Shown: positions 1 to 6,464 of the stretch, one piece after another
How the letters are laid out: each line of letters begins with the position of its first letter
Position numbering within the stretch: position 1 is the first letter of the stretch
Assembly (NCBI GenBank): GCA_964424125.1
Contig: CAYRHS010000169.1
Span: 1 to 6,480, forward strand
DNA length: 6,480 bases
Source: CAYRHS01 sp964424125
Lineage (GTDB): Bacteria; Actinomycetota; Acidimicrobiia; IMCC26256; JAOSJL01
Direction: 5' to 3'
Made by a program: the position numbers and the translations under genes
The notes under the pieces: model-generated
Database searches by the model: none
What the model saw: only the letters and a program-made list of their open reading frames with translations
Told to the model about the DNA's origin: nothing

Positions 1-785
1 TCGAGCGCGCGCCGCGCGCCGCCCGCGGAGTCGGCCGCGACCGCGACCGCGCCGCGGGTCACCAGGTCCCGGAGGACCTCGACACCGCGTATCCCTTCGG
101 CGATGACGTTCTCGGGTGGTACCTGGACGCCGTCGAGGCGCACCGTCGCGAGACGGCGCGTGCGATCGACGGTCTCGACTGCTTCGACGGCGACCCCCGG
201 GTCGCCGGATTCGATCGCGGCGACGACCACGCCATCGCTGCTGTCCGCGGCGACGACGAGGAGGTCGGCGCCCACCGCGTCAGGGGCGAAGCCGGCCTCG
301 CCGTTGAGCCGGTGCGTGTTCGCCTTGGCGGTCGCGTGCACGCCGAGCACGGCGCGCCCGACGCGGCCGTCGGCGCCGGTCAGTGCCGCGGCACCGCGCG
401 CGCTGCCGTCCACCAGACGCTCGAGCCAGCGGTCACGAGCCCGGTCGTCCCGGGCAAGGAGCAGCGCGCGGGTCGCGAGCACCGCCGACCCGAGGAACGG
501 GCTCGGCGTCAGGTGCCGGCCCAGCTCTTCGGCGACGAGCATCGCCTCGAGCTCCCCGGCGCCCGACCCGCCCCAGTCCTCGGGCACGGCCAGGCCCAGC
601 CAGCCGAGCTCCGCCATCTGCTTCCAGAGCGCCGGGTCGTGGCCGAGCTCGTCGTCGAGGAGCTCGCGGACGCGCGCCGAGCTCGACTCGCGCTCCAGCA
701 GTGCCCGAACCGTCGAACGCAGCTCGTCGAGCAGCTCCCGCCGCTCGCCGGCTGTCGGTGTCCGCGCGCTTCGGTCCGCGTTCAC
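1..785 (-). CDS. acyl-CoA dehydrogenase family protein, probable non-catalytic partner subunit (3' end outside window)
   Basis: The reverse strand reads open from a GTG at 785 to the window edge, giving 261 residues; the C-terminal part of the gene is missing. Residues about 14-95 fit the ACAD helical N-terminal domain (AELGWLGLAVPEDWGGSG at 58-75, then VAEELGRHLTPSPFLGSA). Residues about 130-230 fit the middle beta domain, ending in VRLDGVQVPPENVIAEG. The last residues start the C-terminal helical domain. The usual middle-domain motif (S/T-E-P-x-A-G-S-D) is not present; ALTGADGR stands near its place, and the normal G-x-K-x-W-I/S motif is also absent. At the helix position where isovaleryl-CoA dehydrogenase has its catalytic Glu, this protein has Thr-Arg (243-244). 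The GTG start overlaps the stop of the upstream ACAD gene by four bases and no clear Shine-Dalgarno precedes it, so translation is probably coupled. Inference: it is the second subunit of a heteromeric ACAD. Whether Glu is present at the classical C-terminal site cannot be seen. Confidence 0.9.
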   Translation of the reverse strand, partial: MNADRSARTPTAGERRELLDELRSTVRALLERESSSARVRELLDDELGHDPALWKQMAELGWLGLAVPEDWGGSGAGELEAMLVAEELGRHLTPSPFLGSAVLATRALLLARDDRARDRWLERLVDGSARGAAALTGADGRVGRAVLGVHATAKANTHRLNGEAGFAPDAVGADLLVVAADSSDGVVVAAIESGDPGVAVEAVETVDRTRRLATVRLDGVQVPPENVIAEGIRGVEVLRDLVTRGAVAVAADSAGGARRAL

Positions 786-1984
786 GACATCGCGGGCTCG
801 CGGGGGAGCCCGAGCACACGCTCGCCGATCAGGTTGCGCTGGATCTCGTTGGTGCCGCCGGCGATGGTCCACGTCCAGGAGCCGATGTAGTCCATCAGCC
901 AGTCACCGGAGGTCCAGGCGGCCGCGAAGGGACGGCCGCGGTCGATCTGCCCCGGGAGTCCCCCGAGCCGCTCGCCGAGCCCCGTGAGGTGGTGGAGCAG
1001 CTCGCTGTAGACGACCTTGATCGTGGACGACGCCGGCCCGGGCGTCCCCGTACGGACCATGTCGTCGACCATGTCGGAGCAGAGCCGGCCCAGCACCTCG
1101 GTACGGGCCGCGAGCTCGCCGAGCTCCTGGCGGACGTCGGCGTCGTCGATGGCCGGGCCGTTACCGAGCCCCGGTGCCCGTGCCGCGTGGTCGGCGAGGT
1201 CGTCGAGCGCGGCGCGCAAGCGCAACTGGAGGTCGACGACCGCGGGCCCGCGCTCGGCGGCCAGGGTCAGCTGCGCCATCCGCCAGCCGTCGTTCTCCTC
1301 ACCGAAGCGGTGCTCGACGGGGATCTCGACGTCGGTGAGGAACATCTCGCAGAACTCCGCGTCACCCGTGATCTGGCGGATCGGCCGCAGCTCCACGCCG
1401 GGGCTGTGGAGGTCGAGCATGAAATAGGAGATGCCCCCGCGCTTGGGCGCCTCGGGGTCGGTGCGGGCGAGCAGGAGCGCCCAGTCGGCGAACTGCGCCA
1501 TGCTCGACCACACCTTCTGGCCGTTCACGACGTAGACGTCGCCGCGGCGCTCGGCCCGGGTCTGGAGGGAGGCGAGATCGGAGCCGGCGTTGGGCTCCGA
1601 GAACCCCTGGCACCAGATCTCGCCGTCGAGGATCCGTTCGAGGTGCAGCTGCTGAGCCTTCGACCCGAAGTGCATGAGTGTGGCCGCGGCGTGGTTGAGG
1701 GACACCATGTGGACCCGCAGCTCGGGGGCGTCGGCGCGGGCCATTTCCTGGTTGACCACCACCTGCTCGGGGATCGAGAACCCCGGACCGCCGTGCTCCT
1801 TCGGCCAGTGCAGCGCCAGCCACCCGCCGGCACGGAGCTCGCGGACCCAATCGTCGTGAAAGGCGACGAAGTCCTCGGGTGTGGCGTCCGCGAGCCGCTC
1901 CGCCCAGTCGCGCGGGAGGTGCTCGTCGAGCCAGGCGCGAACCTCGGCGCGCAGCCGGGCCAGGTCGTCGGTCTCCTCGATCAC
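782..1984 (-). CDS. acyl-CoA dehydrogenase (FadE-type, probable catalytic subunit)
   Basis: This 400-residue flavoprotein should oxidise an acyl-CoA to the 2,3-enoyl-CoA, passing electrons to electron-transfer flavoprotein. All three ACAD domains are present: N-terminal helices (about 1-120, with WLALHWPKEHGGPGFS at 55-70), a middle beta domain (about 121-235) with the signature QGFSEPNAGSDLASL (126-140) and NGQKVWSSMAQFADW (154-168), and C-terminal helices ending in TIAGGTNEIQRNLIGERVLG (373-392). The residue matching the C-terminal catalytic Glu of medium-chain ACAD is Gly376. Glu244, in LAAERG, lies where isovaleryl-CoA and long-chain ACADs carry their catalytic Glu, so Glu244 is the predicted base. 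I chose the GTG at 1984: it has a GGGGAG element four bases upstream and gives a normal family N-terminus. An in-frame ATG at 2020 has no good ribosome site and lies inside the likely -10 element. The gene is first in a minus-strand operon and overlaps the next ACAD gene by four bases. The substrate is unknown; the FadE26/FadE28 group is one comparison. Confidence 0.94.
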   Translation of the reverse strand: MIEETDDLARLRAEVRAWLDEHLPRDWAERLADATPEDFVAFHDDWVRELRAGGWLALHWPKEHGGPGFSIPEQVVVNQEMARADAPELRVHMVSLNHAAATLMHFGSKAQQLHLERILDGEIWCQGFSEPNAGSDLASLQTRAERRGDVYVVNGQKVWSSMAQFADWALLLARTDPEAPKRGGISYFMLDLHSPGVELRPIRQITGDAEFCEMFLTDVEIPVEHRFGEENDGWRMAQLTLAAERGPAVVDLQLRLRAALDDLADHAARAPGLGNGPAIDDADVRQELGELAARTEVLGRLCSDMVDDMVRTGTPGPASSTIKVVYSELLHHLTGLGERLGGLPGQIDRGRPFAAAWTSGDWLMDYIGSWTWTIAGGTNEIQRNLIGERVLGLPREPAMS

Positions 1985-2080
1985 GGGACTCCCCGTCGCA
2001 AGAGCTCGGCTGCCTATCATATGACTTGTTAAACGGATTCGACCGAGCCGGCTCCGGAGACCCGCGACGGGAGGGCCACC
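1985..2080. promoter_or_regulatory. divergent promoter region between the ACAD operon and the amidohydrolase operon
   Basis: These 96 bases separate the two divergent start codons and contain the only clearly AT-rich patch in the window (about 2015-2039). The minus strand has TATGAT at 2021-2016, one mismatch from TATAAT. It lies about 32 bases upstream of the ACAD GTG, so the leader would be short. The plus strand has TATCAT at 2015-2020, also one mismatch, about 60 bases before the amidohydrolase ATG. The two hexamers overlap within TCATATGA (2017-2024), a perfect 8-base palindrome. I found no convincing -35 hexamer on either strand at 16-18 base spacing. A GGGAGGG Shine-Dalgarno for the amidohydrolase lies at 2069-2075, five bases before its ATG. 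The palindrome could be an operator half or only a by-product of the facing -10 elements. No regulator gene is in the window. Confidence 0.5.
1989..1994 (-). promoter_or_regulatory. ribosome binding site for the complete ACAD gene
   Basis: The minus strand reads GGGGAG here, four bases before the GTG at 1984-1982. This favours the GTG over the in-frame ATG at 2020-2018, which is preceded by AACAAGTC with no purine-rich block matching the 16S 3' end. Confidence 0.55.
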
Positions 2081-3196
2081 ATGCCGTACGACCTCATCAG
2101 TGTCGACGACCACATCATCGAGCACGCCTCGGTGTGGACCGACCGCCTGCCCGCGCGCTTCCGGGAGGCAGGTCCCCACGTCGTGGAGGAGGGCGATCGG
2201 GAGTACTGGGTCTACGAAAGCGAGCGGTCCGAGACGATGGGGCTGAACGCCGTCGCCGGGCGCGAGCGCGAGGACTACAGCACCGATCCCGTCCGCTTCA
2301 CCGACATGATCCCGGGCTGCTACGACCCTGCGGCGCGCGTCGAGGACATGGACCGCGACGGGGTGCGCGCCAGCCTCGGCTTCCCGAGCTTCCCCCGCTT
2401 CGCGGGAGTCAAGTTCCTGGACGGCAAGGACAAGGAGCTCTCCGATCTCTGCGTCAAGGCCTGGAACGACTTCGTCATCGACGAGTGGTGCGCGGCCGCG
2501 CCCGATCGCTTCATCCCGATGATCATCGGCCAGCTCTGGGACCCGGAGCTGATGGCGGCCGAGATCCGGCGGGGGGCGGAGAAGGGCGCCCGGGCGCTGT
2601 CGTTCTGCGAGAACACGTCGCGTCTCGGGCTGCCGTCGCTGCACTCGGAGCACTGGGACCCTGTCTGGCGCGCGTTGACGGACACGGACATGGTGGCATG
2701 CATGCACATCGGCACCGGCGGCCATCTGCCCCGCACGAGCGACGACGCACCGATGCCGGTCGGCATCGCGCTGGCGGGGACGCTCGCCCACTTCACCTGC
2801 ATCGACATCATCATGAGCCGGGTGCCCCAGGAGTTCCCCGACGTCAAGTTCGTCCTCTCCGAGGGCGGGATCGGCTGGGTTCCCTACGCGCTCGAGCGGG
2901 CCGATTACACGTGGGAGCGCCACCGCCACTGGGGCGAGCTGAGCGACCTGCGGCCGTCGGAGGTGTTCGCGCGCAACGTCTGGGTGGCGTTCATCGACGA
3001 CATCGTCGGGATCGAGAACCGCCACCACATCGGCATCGACAAGATCATGTGGGAGTGCGACTACCCGCACTCCGACAGCAGCTGGCCCCACAGCCAGAAG
3101 CGGGTGGCCGAGCTGCTCGAGGGCGTGCCCCGCGACGAGGCCGATCAGATGACGCACCAGAACGCGGAGCGCCTCTTCCGGTTCGGCGACCACTGA
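2081..3196 (+). CDS. amidohydrolase family protein (COG2159, ACMSD-like TIM-barrel metalloenzyme)
   Basis: The 371-residue protein belongs to the amidohydrolase-2 (PF04909) group, which folds as a TIM barrel with a bound metal and includes hydrolases and non-oxidative decarboxylases such as ACMSD. Visible motifs are VDDHI at 8-12 near the N-terminus (Asp9-x-His11 in place of the common His-x-His), CMHIGTGG with His209, SEGGIGWVPY with Glu261, and ECDYPHSDSSWP with Asp327 and His330. The C-terminal NAERLFRF is also typical. His11, His209 and Asp327 are the likely metal ligands. There is no signal peptide, so it should be cytosolic. The ATG has a strong GGGAGGG ribosome site five bases upstream. 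It is first in a four-gene plus-strand operon and is followed after three bases by the flavin oxidoreductase gene. Family membership is clear; the reaction is not. In an acyl-CoA catabolic setting, hydrolysis of a ring or C-C bond, or decarboxylation, are the reasonable options. Confidence 0.93.
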   Translation: MPYDLISVDDHIIEHASVWTDRLPARFREAGPHVVEEGDREYWVYESERSETMGLNAVAGREREDYSTDPVRFTDMIPGCYDPAARVEDMDRDGVRASLGFPSFPRFAGVKFLDGKDKELSDLCVKAWNDFVIDEWCAAAPDRFIPMIIGQLWDPELMAAEIRRGAEKGARALSFCENTSRLGLPSLHSEHWDPVWRALTDTDMVACMHIGTGGHLPRTSDDAPMPVGIALAGTLAHFTCIDIIMSRVPQEFPDVKFVLSEGGIGWVPYALERADYTWERHRHWGELSDLRPSEVFARNVWVAFIDDIVGIENRHHIGIDKIMWECDYPHSDSSWPHSQKRVAELLEGVPRDEADQMTHQNAERLFRFGDH

Positions 3197-3199
3197 GCC

Positions 3200-4528
3200 G
3201 TGCCCGACGTCGTCGTCGTCGGGAGCGGCATCGCAGGCCTCGGAGCGGCCCGGGAGCTCGTCTCCCGGGGTCTCGACGTCCTCGTGCTCGAACGCGAGGG
3301 CGAGGCGGGCGGCCGGATGCGCTCGCGCCAGGTGTGGGACGGCGCCTGGATCGACCGCGGCGCCGAACAACTCACGAGCGCCGACACCGCGTTCGAGGAG
3401 ATCATCGAGGCGTCCGGGCTCGGGGACCAGAAGATCGGCTACCTCTCCGAGACGGGAACGGCGTTCCCGATCCAGAAGGGCGGGCGCACCTACGAGCTCG
3501 ACATCGCCCGTCCGCACGAGCTGTTGACATACGGAGCGATCTCTCCGTCGGGTCGGGCGCGGCTCGCGCTGCTCCTGCCCGCGATGATCCGCCAGACGAT
3601 GCGCAATCGGGGAAACACGTTCGAGTCCTGGCGCGCGGCGCCGGTCGACGACCAGTCGGTGGAGGAGTGGCTGGGCCGCCTCGCGCCGGAGTTCCTCGAG
3701 TACGCGATGGAGCCGCTCTGGGAGGTGGTGTGCGGATGGCCTCCCGACGAGATCAGCCGCGGCTTCCTCCTCCACACCATGACCGCCTACCGCAGCGCGA
3801 CCGGCTTCACGCTCTCCACCGGTGTGGGGGCGGTCACGCGTGCGCTCGCGTCCACGTTGGACGTGCAGACCGACAGCCGGGTCACCCGCGTCGATGTGAC
3901 CGAGCGCTTGGTCACCTTCGACGATCCGGTGACGGGACGGCCCGTGTCGCTGCGCCCCGACGCGGTGGTCGTCGCGCTGCCCGGCCACGTCGTACGCGAC
4001 GTGGTCGACGGGCTCGGTCCCGCCCGGGAGCGGTTCTTCGCGTCCGTGCGCTACCAACCCGGCGACAACTGCTTCTTCCGGCTCCGTGACGACGCCGAGC
4101 CGAGCCTGGGGGACCGCGGCTTCTGGCCGCGCAAGGAACACGGGACGCTGTCGTCGCTCGGCATCACACCGCTGCCGACCGACCCCGAGCGACGGGTGTT
4201 ACGTGCGGGGCTGAAGTCAGCGCTCACGAAGCAGCTCGTCGGTTGCACCGACGACGAGCTCGAGGCCGCGATCATGGCCCGGGTGTCGGAGGTGGCGCCC
4301 GACGTCCCGGCGCTGGTCGAGGATCGCTGCTTCAATCGCTGGGAGGCGGCGCTGCCGATCTTCTACCCGGGGTACCTGCGCGCGCTCGCCGGGTTCTTCG
4401 CGCTTCCGCCGGAACCCGGGGTTGCGTTCGCGGGCGACTACCTCGCGATGCCCGCGACCGGGGCCGCCCATCACTCCGGCCTCCGAGCCGCCGAGCAGGT
4501 CGCGGCCCACCTCGGGGGGACGCGATGA
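3200..4528 (+). CDS. FAD-dependent oxidoreductase, amine oxidase / protoporphyrinogen oxidase fold
   Basis: The 442-residue protein opens directly with a dinucleotide-binding Rossmann motif, VVVVGSGIAGLGAARELVSR (4-23; GxGxxG is Gly8, Gly10, Gly13). Glu31 lies at the end of the second strand, where it would bind the FAD ribose, and AGGRMRS follows at 36-42, the second FAD motif of the flavin-containing amine oxidoreductase group (PF01593). STGVGAVTRALA (206-217) and the C-terminal FAD-contact segment GVAFAGDYLAMPATGAAHHSG (407-427) complete the fold. Length and motif order match protoporphyrinogen oxidase-like and phytoene desaturase-like enzymes, but the substrate cannot be told and there are no haem-synthesis neighbours. 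No signal peptide is seen. The GTG start is well placed because the first strand begins two residues later. It has no clear Shine-Dalgarno and lies three bases after the amidohydrolase stop, which suggests coupled translation. Its 3' end overlaps the synthetase start by four bases. Oxidation or desaturation of a pathway intermediate is an inference from position. Confidence 0.9.
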   Translation: MPDVVVVGSGIAGLGAARELVSRGLDVLVLEREGEAGGRMRSRQVWDGAWIDRGAEQLTSADTAFEEIIEASGLGDQKIGYLSETGTAFPIQKGGRTYELDIARPHELLTYGAISPSGRARLALLLPAMIRQTMRNRGNTFESWRAAPVDDQSVEEWLGRLAPEFLEYAMEPLWEVVCGWPPDEISRGFLLHTMTAYRSATGFTLSTGVGAVTRALASTLDVQTDSRVTRVDVTERLVTFDDPVTGRPVSLRPDAVVVALPGHVVRDVVDGLGPARERFFASVRYQPGDNCFFRLRDDAEPSLGDRGFWPRKEHGTLSSLGITPLPTDPERRVLRAGLKSALTKQLVGCTDDELEAAIMARVSEVAPDVPALVEDRCFNRWEAALPIFYPGYLRALAGFFALPPEPGVAFAGDYLAMPATGAAHHSGLRAAEQVAAHLGGTR

Positions 4529-6000
4529 CCGAGCCGACGCTGCGGCGCATGCCCGACGTCCTGCGCGCCCGCGCGCGACTGGAGCCGGACCGCCTCGCGC
4601 ACGACGACACGAGGCGCACGCTCACGTTCGCGCAGTGGGACCGGGAAGGCGACGAGATCGGGGGCGGGCTCGCGGCCGGAGGCGTGCGCCCGGGGGACCG
4701 CGTCCTGCTGCCCGTGACCAACACCCACGCGGTCGGGCTCGCGACCGCTTACGTCGGGGTGCACCGGGCGGGTGGCATCTGCGTCCCGCTCGGCACTCGC
4801 ATCGGTACCGAGGAGGCCGCGCGGTTCGCCCGTCACGTCGAGGCCCGCTGGGCCGTCACCGACGTGCCAGAGCTGCTGTCCAGCTGCGAGCTCGCGGCGG
4901 TGTGGCCGGTCGGCGACGTGCCGCGTGACACCTCGGCACTGCCCGATCAGGACGCGCTTCCGGGCCCCGACGCCGATGCCGACATCCTGCCCACGTCGGG
5001 TACGACGGGCCGGCCCAAGGGCGTGGTCGCGTCGCACGCCGAGCTCGTGCAGAGTCTCGGGGACGGCACCGGGACCTCGCCGATCGCTCGCATCCTCCAC
5101 GCCGTCCCGTTCACGGGGTATGGGGGGCTCCACGGAATCATGCTGAACCCGATCCGCACGGGCACGGCGGTGATCACCCAGCCCCGCTTCGACCCGGCCG
5201 GGTTCCTCCGCCTCGCGGCCGACCGGGAGGTGGACGCGCTCCAGGTCGTGCCCGCGATGCTGCGCCTGCTGCTCGACTGTGAAGAGCTCGGCGACCACGA
5301 CCTGAGCCGGGTGCGTTGGATCCTCGTCGGCACCGCACCACTGCCACCGGACTTCGTGACCCGTGTCGAGACGACGTGGCCCGACGCCCGCGTCGTCAAC
5401 CTCTACGGGTCGACCGAGGCGGGCACCGCGGGAGGAACCCAGCTGTCACCGCGCCGCTCGCGGGACAAGCCGGGGTCGGTGGGACGCCCCGCGGCGGGCA
5501 CCGAGGTCGAGATCCGCGCCGACGACGGCGCCCGGCTGCCTCAGGGCGCGGAGGGTGAGATCTGGGTGCGCTCGTCGGCCCCGCCGCGTCGGTACTGGAA
5601 CGATCCCGTCGCCACCGCGGCCACCTGGGAGGACGGATGGTTGCGGACGGGCGACGTCGGCGTGCTCGACGAGGACGGCGACCTCACGATCACCGGCCGC
5701 AAGAAGGAGATCGTCATCCGGGGCGGCTACAACATCTCGCCGGTGGAGATCGAGGACGTCCTGCACGCGCACGCCGACGTCGCCGACGCGGCCGTGGTCG
5801 GCGTCCCCCACGAGGTGCTCGGCGAGGACGTCGTCGCCTTCGTCACGGCGCGTGCCGGCGCCGAGCTGGACGTCGCCGAGCTGGGGGCGTGGGCCGCGCA
5901 CCGGCTCGCCGACTACAAGGTGCCCCGACGCATCGAAGTGCTCGACGAGCTTCCCCGCAACGCCATGGGCAAGGTCGTGAAGGCGAAGCTGGTGGAATGA
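4525..6000 (+). CDS. AMP-forming acyl-CoA synthetase (ANL superfamily)
   Basis: The 491-residue enzyme should activate a carboxylic acid with ATP to an acyl-adenylate and then to the CoA thioester. The ANL core motifs appear in order: the phosphate-binding loop PTSGTTGRPKGVV (156-168), the aromatic/adenine motif NLYGSTEAG (292-300), TGD with Asp378 contacting the ribose, the hinge region GRKKE (391-395), the A8 loop RGGYNISPVEIE (399-410), and the C-terminal PRNAMGKVVK with the adenylation Lys483. Nothing essential is missing, so it is probably active. At 491 residues it is at the shorter end of the family. No carrier-protein or other fused domain and no signal peptide are seen. The ATG overlaps the preceding stop as ATGA and has a G-rich Shine-Dalgarno (GGGGGGA, 4514-4520) four bases upstream. 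Longer in-frame starts upstream would run through the oxidoreductase gene and are unlikely. Acid specificity cannot be read from the sequence; it presumably feeds the divergent ACADs. Confidence 0.95.
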   Translation: MTEPTLRRMPDVLRARARLEPDRLAHDDTRRTLTFAQWDREGDEIGGGLAAGGVRPGDRVLLPVTNTHAVGLATAYVGVHRAGGICVPLGTRIGTEEAARFARHVEARWAVTDVPELLSSCELAAVWPVGDVPRDTSALPDQDALPGPDADADILPTSGTTGRPKGVVASHAELVQSLGDGTGTSPIARILHAVPFTGYGGLHGIMLNPIRTGTAVITQPRFDPAGFLRLAADREVDALQVVPAMLRLLLDCEELGDHDLSRVRWILVGTAPLPPDFVTRVETTWPDARVVNLYGSTEAGTAGGTQLSPRRSRDKPGSVGRPAAGTEVEIRADDGARLPQGAEGEIWVRSSAPPRRYWNDPVATAATWEDGWLRTGDVGVLDEDGDLTITGRKKEIVIRGGYNISPVEIEDVLHAHADVADAAVVGVPHEVLGEDVVAFVTARAGAELDVAELGAWAAHRLADYKVPRRIEVLDELPRNAMGKVVKAKLVE

Positions 6001-6464
6001 CCGGCGCCGACGCCCGCTCCGAGGATCACTCGCGATGGTCGGCGGGCGGATGGGTGCTCCTCGGCGCGGGGATCGGCAGCCTCGCCTACCGGATCGTGGT
6101 CGAGTGGCTCCTCGACTCGGGCCGGGTCGACGGACGCCCCGAGCTCTCGCGAGCCGGTGCGCGTGACGCGATCCTCGACGTCGGGCCCTGGGTCGCGTTG
6201 GCCCTGGGCGTCGTGCTCGTCGCGATCGCGTGGCGCGCCGACGGGCCCCCACCCCGCGTGCTGTGGCTCGGAGGCGCACTCACGGGAGCCGGCGGCGCGT
6301 TCACGGCGTGGAGCGTCGTCGACATGCACGGCCTCGGCCTCTACGACTGGACGGGTAGCGGCTCCGACGTGGTCCCCGACGCCGTCTTCCACGGTGCCGG
6401 TGCGTTGGTGCTCGCGCTCGGCTGGGTGTTCCTCACCGAGGCGACGCGTCCCTCGAGGGCGTGA
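5997..6464 (+). CDS. small four-helix membrane protein, DUF2243-like
   Basis: The 155-residue hydrophobic protein has four likely transmembrane helices, at about 15-39, 58-79, 88-110 and 125-147, with a short polar N-terminus and a basic C-terminal tail (RPSRA). The layout and spacing recall DUF2243 (PF10002). In particular the third-helix end VVDMHGLGLYDW (107-118) resembles the VDHHLLGIHHV-type segment remembered for that family, and FHGAGALVLALGWVF (131-145) resembles its last helix. The first helix lacks the family's HQ..QWHH histidines, so this would be a divergent member; this comparison is from memory and not certain. Charged or polar residues in or next to the helices are Glu37, Asp61, Asp110, His111, Asp128 and His132. 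The ATG overlaps the synthetase stop as ATGA and has no well-spaced Shine-Dalgarno, which suggests coupled translation as the last visible gene of the operon. Possible roles (substrate entry, small electron-transfer or metal-handling membrane protein) are guesses. Coding is supported by the continuous hydrophobic pattern and the tight junction. Confidence 0.78.
   Translation: MTGADARSEDHSRWSAGGWVLLGAGIGSLAYRIVVEWLLDSGRVDGRPELSRAGARDAILDVGPWVALALGVVLVAIAWRADGPPPRVLWLGGALTGAGGAFTAWSVVDMHGLGLYDWTGSGSDVVPDAVFHGAGALVLALGWVFLTEATRPSRA

Noticed and set aside
1..60. GCG/CGC-rich low-complexity stretch that might be taken as a repeat
   Set aside because: It translates in frame as ordinary ACAD residues (Ala/Arg/Gly-rich helix) and has no regular repeat unit.
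103..987. A 294-codon plus-strand open frame at the left end
   Set aside because: It is Ser/Arg/Ala-rich with no recognisable domain and lies opposite the second ACAD, whose reading frame gives a clear ACAD protein.
2018..2020. An alternative minus-strand ATG start for the complete ACAD, 12 codons upstream of the chosen GTG
   Set aside because: It has no ribosome site, the extra residues do not resemble an ACAD N-terminus, and the codon overlaps the best -10 hexamer.
383..2032. A 549-codon plus-strand open frame opposite the two ACAD genes
   Set aside because: Its translation is Arg/Ala/Pro/Glu-rich with no motif, and it is explained as an antisense shadow of real ACAD codons with GC-rich third positions.
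3524..3529. A perfect TTGACA hexamer that could be an internal -35 element
   Set aside because: It lies inside the flavoprotein coding frame and no -10-like hexamer follows at 16-18 bases. It is probably just Leu-Thr codons.
1879..4089. A 736-codon plus-strand open frame overlapping the amidohydrolase and flavoprotein genes
   Set aside because: It is an Arg/Gly-rich out-of-frame shadow without motifs. The two overlapping frames with clear family signatures account for the region.
782..4141. A 1119-codon minus-strand open frame running through the ACAD gene and on across the amidohydrolase and flavoprotein genes
   Set aside because: Only the part below 1984 encodes ACAD. The rest is antisense to two well-recognised plus-strand genes, has low-complexity composition typical of the complement of GC-rich coding DNA, and shows no domain. 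It could mislead start calling for the ACAD.
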